Source of the DNA: CAZVFX01 sp964626565
GTDB taxonomy: Bacteria; Myxococcota_A; UBA9042; CAIXZC01
Length of the DNA stretch: 64,000 nt
Reading direction: 5' to 3'
NCBI GenBank assembly: GCA_964626565.1
Contig: CAZVFX010000002.1
Coordinates: 1-64,000, forward strand
The notes below the pieces were generated by a model. That model saw nothing but the letters and a program-made list of their open reading frames with translations, had not been told where the DNA came from and made no database searches. The position numbers and the translations under genes are program-made. Every line of letters starts with the position of its first letter. The first letter of the stretch is position 1. This document shows, piece by piece, positions 12,801 through 19,157 of the stretch.

Positions 12801-13958
12801 GGTTCCGAGGACATGGGCGGGATGGTGGGCACCACTATCTTCGACTTCATGGAAGTCAGCTATGACCTGCATCCGGCGTGGTCGGCCAACGGCAAGCGCA
12901 TAGTGTTGCCGAGGGCTAAGACTGCATGGCACGATGGGACCAGCAACCAGGTGTCCAAGTCCGCATTCGTGGTTGCCATAAATGTCGATGTTGACGGCGA
13001 CGGCTTCCCCGCCTGCGAAGACTGCGACGACGGTGACCAGGACGTCTATCCCGGCGCGGATGAGCTGTGCGACAGTGTGGACAACGACTGCGACGGCGAA
13101 ATCGACGAAGGTTGCCCGGTTTGCGGTAACGGCATCATCGAGGGGTGCGAAGCATGTGACGATGGCGAGAACAACGCCAACGACATGAACATGTGCCAGG
13201 AGGACTGCACCCTGAGCGTCATGTGGCCTTCTTCCGGACAGACCACCGTAGCCTTCGAGGACCTGCCCGCGCAGGGCGGCAACGATTGGGACTACAACGA
13301 CTGGATCATGGAAGTCGAGGTGGAATACATCTTCAACTGCAACGGCGCTACTGAGATGCGTATGTACACAGACCCGTGGGCCCGGGGCGCGGCTTATCAC
13401 CACTCTACCGGCATGGCCATCGGCATGGGCACCTACACCTCAACCGGACACTACACGGTCCTTCACTACGACACCCAGTGGGTGCTCGAGTCTGTTGAAC
13501 CGCCGGTTGAGTTCAATCCCAATGTGGACCTCGCTATCACCATGTTCTCCGATACGTGGGTTACCTTGCCGCCGAACCAGGTCAACGGCGACTTCGGGCA
13601 GTACAAGTTCGACGCCAATACCGAGCCCGAATACGGCATCGTGCTCGGGCCAAAGGTGGGCATTGAGTTCACCTTCGATATTCCGCTCGACATTACCCCC
13701 GAGGCGTTGCTCAACGTCGAACCGGGTACCCACGGCGAGAATATGCCCTTCGACATGTACCTGATGGTGAACAACACCGGTGAATACATTGCCAACGGTG
13801 ATGTGCGCATGCTGTCGGTGCCCGACTACTGGGACTGGCCGGCAGAGAAGTATCCCATCTGGACCGTCTATCCCGGCGTCGCGCCCGGCCCCGTCGGCCC
13901 GGTCTTCGACCTGGGCTGGTTCCTCGATCCGCCTATCGGCGAAACCTGGTATCCGTAG
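3862..13958 (+). CDS. Giant secreted MopE-repeat protein, C-terminal part (continues from gap)
   Basis: This open frame continues the gene starting at 83; the two frames differ only because the gap is written as 100 N. Order of parts: seven more 150-bp MopE units (to 4808); three 187-residue thioester-like modules (4809-5369, 6663-7223, 7371-7931); three copies of an SdrD B plus DUF11-like module (5622-6245, 8334-8957, 10923-11552); an unassigned alpha/beta-looking domain (about 9330-10080) with VVVLDAAPDTS and GGGKIVGSAYIF; a GYWKNHP module (about 10398-10740); a CGTDGCGGSCG motif; a beta-rich domain (about 12090-12960). The end resembles the LruC/DUF4842 type (VAFEDLPAQGGNDWDYND at about 13249). 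There is no recognisable sorting tag. With the N-terminal part the protein is about 4,600 residues, depending on the true gap size. Function is inferred as surface adhesion or an extracellular scaffold. Confidence 0.9.
4809..5369 (+). repeat. Thioester-domain-like module, copy 1
   Basis: A 187-residue module inside the giant protein. It has the order expected of TQXA/thioester domains: a Cys in YCVDTD (codon at 4965), an ILNQGYVG segment, then a Gln in DVQMAIW (codon at 5154), 63 residues after the Cys. In Gram-positive adhesins such Cys and Gln side chains form an internal thioester that can capture host amines. Family assignment is from motifs only. Confidence 0.6.
5622..6245 (+). repeat. 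SdrD B plus DUF11-like module, copy 1 of 3
   Basis: A 624-bp coding module (CIGDLVFWDVDGNGVFDG ... GKIWHKTTQPGECNEFDK) repeated at 8334-8957 and 10923-11552 with high similarity. The first half looks like an SdrD B-type beta-sandwich with a Ca-binding-like DxDGNG loop. The second half looks like a DUF11-type Ig-like domain with paired Cys. Copies 1 and 2 are closer to each other than to copy 3. Confidence 0.75.
6663..7223 (+). repeat. Thioester-domain-like module, copy 2
   Basis: Same 187-residue module as at 4809, with Cys codon at 6819 (NYCVDTD) and Gln codon at 7008 (DVQRAIW), again 63 residues apart. It is nearly identical to copy 3, pointing to a recent internal duplication. Confidence 0.6.
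7371..7931 (+). repeat. Thioester-domain-like module, copy 3
   Basis: Third 187-residue copy, with Cys codon at 7527 and Gln codon at 7716, spacing 63 residues. All three copies keep both candidate thioester residues, which argues for selection on them. Confidence 0.6.
8334..8957 (+). repeat. SdrD B plus DUF11-like module, copy 2 of 3
   Basis: Second copy of the 624-bp module described at 5622, nearly identical to the first. Together with the neighbouring MopE units and thioester-like modules it shows the gene grew by block duplication. Confidence 0.75.
10923..11552 (+). repeat. SdrD B plus DUF11-like module, copy 3 of 3
   Basis: Third and most diverged copy of the module (SIGDLVFWDKDGNGAFDG start). 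The conserved GKIWHKTTQPGECNEFDK stretch is kept. Confidence 0.7.
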
Positions 13959-13963
13959 GCTGG

Positions 13964-14079
13964 CTATCAGCTATCAGCTATCAGCGGTCAGCGGTCAGTG
14001 AACGGCTAACGGCTAACGGCTAACGACAAGTCTTAGGATTCAAGCTCACCGCTCACCGCTCACCGCTCACTGCTCATCG
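13964..14079. repeat. Heptanucleotide tandem repeats in a convergent intergenic region
   Basis: Between the stop codons of two converging genes lie three blocks of 7-bp repeats. These are CTATCAG x3 plus CGGTCAG x2 (13964-13998), CGGCTAA-type units (about 14001-14024) and CTCACCG-type units (about 14044-14077). CGGCTAA units recur at 51259. Confidence 0.85.
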
Positions 14080-14092
14080 CCAATGTTGTTTG

Positions 14093-15859
14093 CTATTCGT
14101 CCAGGGGTCCGCCTGCGTCTTCGCAGGCCTGGTTCTCATTTTTGCAGATATCGGTTACGGCCATGTCCCAGCACTCCTGGTCCCAGGGGGTGAAGCATTC
14201 GCCGATAACGCATTGCTCCAGGTCGCCGTAAGCGCTCTGGGCTTCGCCCGTGCCGTCGTAGAAGCAGGTGTACATCTGCTCTGTGAAATCGGGTTGGCCC
14301 AATTCCAGGGTCTCCAGGCACTGCCGGACCTCAAGGCAGGTCAAGCCGCCGTCCATGCAGTCCTGGAACACCGGATCGCAGGTCGCCCAGGCCAGGTCTG
14401 TGCACTCGCTGTCACCTTCGGGGCAGTCGAAGTAGCCGTTGTCTTCCAGGCAGTCCAGAAAGTCGTTCCATCCGTACTGAGCCGCGGGGTTGCCGTTGGC
14501 CAGGCACTCCTGCTTGCACGGTGTATCGGGGCAGACCACGAAGCACACCCACATTTCGGAGCAGGTCAGTGCGCCGTGGATGCACTGCACAGCCTTGTCC
14601 TCGCATAACGGAATGGTAGCATCGAAGCAAGCCTGGCCCTCAGGGGGGCAGTCGTCCTGGGTCTGGGCATCTTCCGGACACAGGTCCCAGCAGTCGTAAA
14701 CACCTACCTCGGTGTAGCAGTCTATCAACCCGTAGAAAGCAGCCTGTGCGAACTCGGAGCCCGACTGGATACATTCTTGCTGGCACACCTGGCTGCCGCC
14801 GGGGCACGCGTTGAGGCATGAGAAGATGCCGGAGCAGGTGAGCCCTTCCTGAAGCGCACACTGTCCTTCGGCGCCGCACTCCAGGTAGGAAGGAGGGCAG
14901 TCAGCGCAGGGGCATGAGCCGCAGCTTCCGCCGCAACTGTCGTCGCCGCACTCCAGGCCCTCACACTTCGGCTCGCACACGCACACTCCATCCACGCAGA
15001 TGGCGTCGGGCAGGCACTCGCCGCAACTGCCGCCGCAGCCGTCGTCATCACAGTCCTTGCCATCGCAGTTGGGAACGCAAACACATTCTCCGCCGACGCA
15101 GGTAAGCCCTTCAGCGCACAGTCCGCATGACCCTCCGCAGCCATCCGTGCCGCAGATCATGTCACCGCAGTTGGGAATGCAAATACACGCACCGTCTTCG
15201 TCACATTCGTGGTTGTCCGCACACTCCCCGCACATGCCGTCGCACAGGTCGGGCCCGCATTCTTTACCGTTACACTGAGGTACGCAGACGCATTCGCCCT
15301 CTTCGCACTCATGGTACTCGGGGCACTCGCCGCAGCTCTCGCCACAGCCGTTGTCGCCGCACACCTTTCCCTCGCAGTTGGGAATGCAGAGGCACTCTGC
15401 GTTCACGCAGTCGTGGTTGTCCGGGCATTCGCCGCACGTTCCTTCGCAACCGTCAGGGCCGCAGGCCTTGCCTTCGCAATCGGGCAAACACTGGCAGGCG
15501 CCGTCCAAGCATGCCTCATCTTCCCCGCACTCGCCGCAGGTTGCCCCACAGCCATCGTCTCCGCAGGTCTTCCCGTCGCAGTCGGGGGTGCAGCACACAC
15601 CTTCGCTGCACGCGATGCCCCCGGCGCATTCGCCGCAAGCTCCTCCGCACCCATCGTCGCCGCACTCCTTCCCTTCGCAGTCGGGCGTGCAGTCCACCTC
15701 GCCGGGCCCCGAACCGTCGCCTGGTTTCACCTCGGCAAAAGCGATCGAATCGCTACCCGCGATTGCGTCCACCACATCGTTCCCGCCCGACTCTCCTGCA
15801 CAAGACCATGCGGCCAAGACTACCAAAAGGGTCGATACCCAAAACCTCGAAGCGATCAT
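14093..15859 (-). CDS. Cys-rich repeat lipoprotein (CGDDGCGG repeats)
   Basis: A 588-residue exported protein. The N-terminus is a short hydrophobic signal followed by AAWSC (Cys20), a loose lipobox, so surface or periplasmic anchoring is likely. Residues 57 to about 325 hold eight Cys-rich units of about 32-35 residues following the pattern C-P-x-C-x-G-K-x-C-G-x-D-G-C-G-G-x-C-G-x-C. The rest is a separate Cys-rich region with several ...CL..C...C.QEC-like segments. Repeats of this type are common in Myxococcota secreted proteins of unknown role, and one unit also occurs in the giant protein at about 10780. It converges on the giant gene and is divergent from the ftsB-like gene, with a good promoter at 15890-15917. 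No enzyme motif was found. Confidence 0.88.
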   Translation of the reverse strand: MIASRFWVSTLLVVLAAWSCAGESGGNDVVDAIAGSDSIAFAEVKPGDGSGPGEVDCTPDCEGKECGDDGCGGACGECAGGIACSEGVCCTPDCDGKTCGDDGCGATCGECGEDEACLDGACQCLPDCEGKACGPDGCEGTCGECPDNHDCVNAECLCIPNCEGKVCGDNGCGESCGECPEYHECEEGECVCVPQCNGKECGPDLCDGMCGECADNHECDEDGACICIPNCGDMICGTDGCGGSCGLCAEGLTCVGGECVCVPNCDGKDCDDDGCGGSCGECLPDAICVDGVCVCEPKCEGLECGDDSCGGSCGSCPCADCPPSYLECGAEGQCALQEGLTCSGIFSCLNACPGGSQVCQQECIQSGSEFAQAAFYGLIDCYTEVGVYDCWDLCPEDAQTQDDCPPEGQACFDATIPLCEDKAVQCIHGALTCSEMWVCFVVCPDTPCKQECLANGNPAAQYGWNDFLDCLEDNGYFDCPEGDSECTDLAWATCDPVFQDCMDGGLTCLEVRQCLETLELGQPDFTEQMYTCFYDGTGEAQSAYGDLEQCVIGECFTPWDQECWDMAVTDICKNENQACEDAGGPLDE

Positions 15860-15889
15860 CTGGAATCCTCCGGCTGAAATGCAAATAAG

Positions 15890-15917
15890 ATTTTACCGAT
15901 GCCGTTCCTCAAAGCAA
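15890..15917 (-). promoter_or_regulatory. Sigma-70-type promoter for the Cys-rich lipoprotein gene
   Basis: On the minus strand, TTGCTT (15912-15917) and TAAAAT (15890-15895) are separated by 16 bases and lie about 30 bases before the start codon at 15859. Confidence 0.55.
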
Positions 15918-15943
15918 AGGGTTAAAGCTGCGGCCCCTTTTTC

Positions 15944-15971
15944 TTGCCAAGCAGGCCACACGATGTAAACT
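15944..15971 (+). promoter_or_regulatory. Possible promoter for the ftsB-like gene
   Basis: TTGCCA (15944-15949), 16-base spacer, TAAACT (15966-15971). The leader would be only about 16 bases before ATG 15995. Confidence 0.4.
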
Positions 15972-15994
15972 GTCATCAGCAGGCGGAATGTGGC

Positions 15995-16303
15995 ATGACG
16001 GATCTACTCCATAGGCTGTGGGAATCAACTCGTAAGGTGCTTAGTGTGCTTTTCGTGGTGGGGCTCGTGGGCGGGAGCGCCTACGCGGCCGTGGTTTCCG
16101 GCAATCAGGAAGAGGCCGGCATCATCGAGGGTAAGCTCGACCGCACCCAACTGGAAGTGGAACGCCTGAAAAGGGAGAACCGGCGGCTGAAAAGCCTTAT
16201 CATGAATCTCAAGGACTCCGACGATCTGGTGGAGAAGATCGCCAGGGAGGATGCGGGCATGATAAGACCCGGTGAGATCCTCTACCTCTTTCCTCACGAC
16301 TAG
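15995..16303 (+). CDS. ftsB: FtsB/DivIC-family septum formation initiator
   Basis: A 102-residue small bitopic protein. ATG 15995 is chosen because AGGCGGA sits 7 bases upstream; the frame stays open to 15944 but that extension has no homology-like features. The layout fits the FtsB/DivIC family: short cytoplasmic N-terminus, one membrane segment (VLSVLFVVGLVGGSAYAAVV), a heptad-patterned coiled coil (LDRTQLEVERLKRENRRLKS), and a C-terminal region ending IARE..GMIRPGEILYLF, typical of the family. FtsB acts with FtsL and FtsQ in the divisome, linking FtsN/FtsA signals to septal peptidoglycan synthesis. The gene stands alone, converging on the sirtuin gene with a 3-base gap. The symbol rests on size, topology and the RPGE motif. 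Confidence 0.82.
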   Translation: MTDLLHRLWESTRKVLSVLFVVGLVGGSAYAAVVSGNQEEAGIIEGKLDRTQLEVERLKRENRRLKSLIMNLKDSDDLVEKIAREDAGMIRPGEILYLFPHD

Positions 16304-16306
16304 CAA

Positions 16307-17062
16307 TTACAACAGATCTTCGACAGCTTCCGCCAGCTTGGGCAGGGTGACCGAAAGGTCCCCGCAAACCCGATGCTCCGCCATGTCTGACAGAGCAGTT
16401 CGGATCAGGTCCATCTCGACGATCTTCCCGCCGTGGGATGTTACCACCGCGGGGATCATACTGGCCGGTGCAACGGTTGCCGAAGTCCCTGCAGAGAGCA
16501 CCAGATCTGCTCGCTCCGCCTCCCTGAAAGCCTGCCGCAGGGAGTCGTCGGGGATCGATTCGCCGAACAGGACCACGTCCGGTTTCAGCACGGCCCCGCA
16601 GGGGCAGTACGGCACCCCTTCCTCATCCTTCAGGCCGCGGGCGTCATCGTGCGTAAACCACTTTCGGCACGCCAGGCAGGTCAAGGTCGCCCCCGAGCCG
16701 TGAAACTCGATCACCCGCGTTGAGCCGCCCCTCTGGTGAAGCACGTCGATGTTCTGGGTGATGACTGTATGGATGACACCCAACTCCTCCAGCCTGGCCA
16801 GGGCGACGTGGGCCGGGTTGGGCTGCGCCCCGTCCACCATCTCACCTATGGCTTTGAACAGTTTCCACACCTTCAGCGGGTCGGCCCGGAAAGCTGATAT
16901 GGTCCCATACTCGGTGATGTCGAACTTTGTCCAGAGGCCGGCTTCGGAGCGAAAGTCCGGAATGCCGGAAGGTACCGAGATACCGGCGCCGGTCAGCGCA
17001 ATCGCGTGTTTCGACGCGGCCAGAGCCTTCGCCGCATCTTCGATCGCACGCTGATCAACCAC
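16307..17062 (-). CDS. Sir2-family NAD-dependent protein deacylase
   Basis: A 251-residue sirtuin. NAD-binding motifs are GAGISVPSGIPDFRS near the N-terminus and TQNIDVLHQRGGS in the middle. The catalytic His is in EFHGS, and the structural zinc pairs are TCLAC and YCPC. KPDVVLFGE and SAGTSATV follow as in bacterial Sir2 (CobB-type) proteins. The enzyme removes acyl groups from lysines using NAD, releasing nicotinamide and O-acyl-ADP-ribose. GTG 17062 is the start, with AAGGAG 6 bases upstream. It lies 14 bases downstream of the phosphatase gene at 17077-17562 and is very probably cotranscribed with it. A link between NAD-dependent deacylation and the phosphatase is not established. Confidence 0.93.
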   Translation of the reverse strand: MVDQRAIEDAAKALAASKHAIALTGAGISVPSGIPDFRSEAGLWTKFDITEYGTISAFRADPLKVWKLFKAIGEMVDGAQPNPAHVALARLEELGVIHTVITQNIDVLHQRGGSTRVIEFHGSGATLTCLACRKWFTHDDARGLKDEEGVPYCPCGAVLKPDVVLFGESIPDDSLRQAFREAERADLVLSAGTSATVAPASMIPAVVTSHGGKIVEMDLIRTALSDMAEHRVCGDLSVTLPKLAEAVEDLL

Positions 17063-17076
17063 CGGGTGCTCCTTGT

Positions 17077-17562
17077 CTATCTGGGCGAAAAGTGCTCATC
17101 CCTGATTCTTTCCTGCAGATGCTCCAGCAGATGGCGGTAGGGGTTGGCCTGGGGACGGCGTCCCTTGATGAGGCGGTAGGCGGCATCCACCGTCATTCTC
17201 TCCTTCAGCACAAGGTAGGAGAGGGTGACCCCGGTGGAGCGGTTTATACCTGCGGTGCAATGGATGTATACCCGCCCGTGGTCGACCACCAGCTCGTGCA
17301 GTGTATCCACGCATTTGTCCAGTTTCTGGATCAGGTCTCCGGGAGAAAAATCGGTAACCGGGCAGCGCCGCATCTCGATGCCTCTGGCGCCGCCGAGACG
17401 CCAGACAATATCCCAGCGTAGTCCCGCATGCCTCAGGTCCTCGTCGCTCTGAACGCTGAGCACCGCGGAGACGCCGAGGTTCTTCAGGGTGTCCAAGTCT
17501 TCTTCAGTCGTCACCTGGGTGCCCACCAACAGCTTATCAGTGATGATCGACAGATCCAGCAC
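17077..17562 (-). CDS. Dual-specificity phosphatase resembling plant glucan phosphatases (SEX4/LSF type)
   Basis: A 161-residue cysteine phosphatase. The P-loop is HCTAGINRSTG, with catalytic Cys and Arg in CX5R, and the general-acid Asp is probably in VTDFSPGDL. The CTAGxxR loop and the flanking KLLVGTQVTTEEDLDTLK and SVQSDEDL segments recall SEX4 and laforin-like glucan phosphatases rather than MAPK phosphatases. There is no carbohydrate-binding module, so the substrate could be phosphoglucan or another phosphoester. GTG 17562 is the start, with GGAGG 6 bases upstream. The upstream gene of a two-gene operon with the sirtuin. Confidence 0.88.
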   Translation of the reverse strand: MLDLSIITDKLLVGTQVTTEEDLDTLKNLGVSAVLSVQSDEDLRHAGLRWDIVWRLGGARGIEMRRCPVTDFSPGDLIQKLDKCVDTLHELVVDHGRVYIHCTAGINRSTGVTLSYLVLKERMTVDAAYRLIKGRRPQANPYRHLLEHLQERIRDEHFSPR

Positions 17563-17584
17563 TTACAACCTCCTCGGAAGCACC

Positions 17585-17613
17585 ATTATCGTTGCCACCG
17601 GCAGGAAAAACAA
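17585..17613 (-). promoter_or_regulatory. Possible promoter for the phosphatase-sirtuin operon
   Basis: Minus strand TTGTTT (17608-17613), 17-base spacer, GATAAT (17585-17590), about 23 bases before GTG 17562. The -10 is close to consensus; the -35 is weak. Confidence 0.4.
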
Positions 17614-17697
17614 CCAAAATCAGACGCCTCGCCGGTGTACTTGCCTTTTACACCTAGATCCTCTAATAAATAGGCGAAGTGTAGCGGGGAGGAGGCG

Positions 17698-18408
17698 ATG
17701 AAGATTGCAGTCATTTCAGACCTGCACCTGGGACGTGGCGACCGTACTGACAGGTTCGGCCACGACCCGGTCGTCTTCCATCAATTTCTCGACCATCTCG
17801 AAAGCGTGGCAGATGAGTTGGTTCTGCTCGGGGACATCATCGATACTCATCACGGAACCGTTCCTTTTGCGTTCCTTCGGGAGTTGAGGATCGTCTGCGG
17901 CGTGTACGCCGGCCTGACGGATCGGCTGCTGGGCGGAAGGTACCGGATCGTAAGCGGCAATCACGATCACTGTCTGGCCGACCTTCCAAACGTCGAAGAA
18001 GAACTGCTCTTCAGTGATCGCGGGGTAGATCTACTCATGTTTCACGGCCATCAATACGATCGACTCGTGGCCAACGCACCCTATACTTGTGCAGCCGGCA
18101 ACTGGCTGGGCGGAAGGGCCGAAGCCAGGGGGGTCCCGGGCGTGTTGTGGTTTCTGGACTGGTTCGATGATTTCGCCAACGGAATCACCCGGGATCGGAC
18201 CCTGGTCTACCGTGACAACGCGCTCGCAAGCGCGCGGGAGCGCGCGTGCAACATTATCCTTTTAGGGCACACCCACCAGCAGGACCAACTGAGAGAAGGG
18301 GGCATCCACTACCTGAATGTCGGCGCCTGTCTGCAGGGGCGCTTCGAATACGGCCTGGTTGATACCGGGACCGGCGAGGCGACTCCGCTGACGTGGGAGG
18401 CCCCATGA
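17698..18408 (+). CDS. Calcineurin-like metallophosphoesterase
   Basis: A 236-residue cytoplasmic phosphoesterase with all metal-ligand motifs in order: SDLHLG (Asp and His), LLGDIID, GNHDHC, a HGHQYD block and GHTHQQD near the C-terminus. The layout resembles LpxH-type UDP-2,3-diacylglucosamine hydrolases, but the middle region (GNWLGGRAEARG, FLDWFDDFANG) differs, so the substrate is left open. ATG 17698 has GAGGAGG just upstream. Its stop overlaps the start of the next gene (ATGA at 18405), indicating translational coupling with the exported protein and then mutS2. Confidence 0.9.
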   Translation: MKIAVISDLHLGRGDRTDRFGHDPVVFHQFLDHLESVADELVLLGDIIDTHHGTVPFAFLRELRIVCGVYAGLTDRLLGGRYRIVSGNHDHCLADLPNVEEELLFSDRGVDLLMFHGHQYDRLVANAPYTCAAGNWLGGRAEARGVPGVLWFLDWFDDFANGITRDRTLVYRDNALASARERACNIILLGHTHQQDQLREGGIHYLNVGACLQGRFEYGLVDTGTGEATPLTWEAP

Positions 18409-19157
18409 CCAGCCGACTCCTATCTTCAGTTTGTGCATTGCTGGGGTTTCTGATTTTCCTGTCCGCGACCGCCCGCGCCGATTCCATTGAAGTACTCATG
18501 GAAAAACGCACCCGCAAGAAGACTACGGTGGCGGTTTTTCGCCAGGGCTTCGATACTCTCCACGGATTTGACCTCTATTTCCTCGAGACCTTCTCGTCCC
18601 CCGACCGCAAGAAGCTGTCGGAGCGACAGCTCGTCAAGAAGAAGCGTTCTCTGCTTGTGAAACAGGGCCACTTCGAGCTGTACATGAAGAAGGTGGCGGC
18701 TGAGAAGGAAAAGGTCGTCAAGCGGCTCGAGAAGAAGGGGTTCGAGCCGGTTTGCCGCCTGGTGCGACTCGATGTGCCTTCCGTGGGCAAGGTGGCCCTG
18801 CCGGCAGGAGAAAAGACCTTGTCCCTGTATGTGGAAAGGGGGCGCAAGGGTGACCGGCTGGTGTTGGAGTCGGAAAGCGGCAAGAGCAAGACCCTCAAGC
18901 GGTTCAAAAAACCGAAGAAACCCAAGGGCAAGAAGTCGCCCCCGTACGTGGCTCACCGGGGCATCATGGAGGTATCCCTGGTGCGCGGCGGCAAGACCCT
19001 CGCCGTAGTGGTCAGAAAGCAGACCCTCCCTTCCCCCGAGTACTTCCCCGACGACGATCTTTTCCTCATTCCGCTGAGAAAGCCGCTGAAGCGCGTGGGA
19101 GTGGACTATCCTCTCGCCTGTCCTCCGCCGCCCGCTCCGGACGAAGAGCAGAAGTGA
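18405..19157 (+). CDS. Exported hypothetical protein, basic and Lys-rich
   Basis: A 250-residue protein with a clear signal peptide (SVCALLGFLIFLSATARA, cleaved before DSIEV). The mature part is very rich in Lys and Arg (for example KKRSLLVKQGHFELYMKK, RFKKPKKPKGKKSPPYV), has no Cys, and ends in a Pro-rich tail (CPPPPAPDEEQK has the only late Cys). ATG 18405 is preferred over an in-frame GTG at 18393 because GGGAGG lies 5 bases before it. It overlaps the phosphoesterase stop and is itself overlapped by mutS2. No family recognised. The basic surface suggests binding to an acidic polymer, which is inference. Confidence 0.8.
   Translation: MTSRLLSSVCALLGFLIFLSATARADSIEVLMEKRTRKKTTVAVFRQGFDTLHGFDLYFLETFSSPDRKKLSERQLVKKKRSLLVKQGHFELYMKKVAAEKEKVVKRLEKKGFEPVCRLVRLDVPSVGKVALPAGEKTLSLYVERGRKGDRLVLESESGKSKTLKRFKKPKKPKGKKSPPYVAHRGIMEVSLVRGGKTLAVVVRKQTLPSPEYFPDDDLFLIPLRKPLKRVGVDYPLACPPPPAPDEEQK

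Noticed and set aside
15359..15968. Open frames opposite the Cys-rich lipoprotein gene
   Set aside because: They are the reverse complement of the Cys-rich repeats, giving Ser/His/Pro-rich strings with no start signal.
17641..17669. Promoter TTGCCT-17-TAATAA before the phosphoesterase gene
   Set aside because: The -10 matches only three of six positions, too weak to list as a feature.
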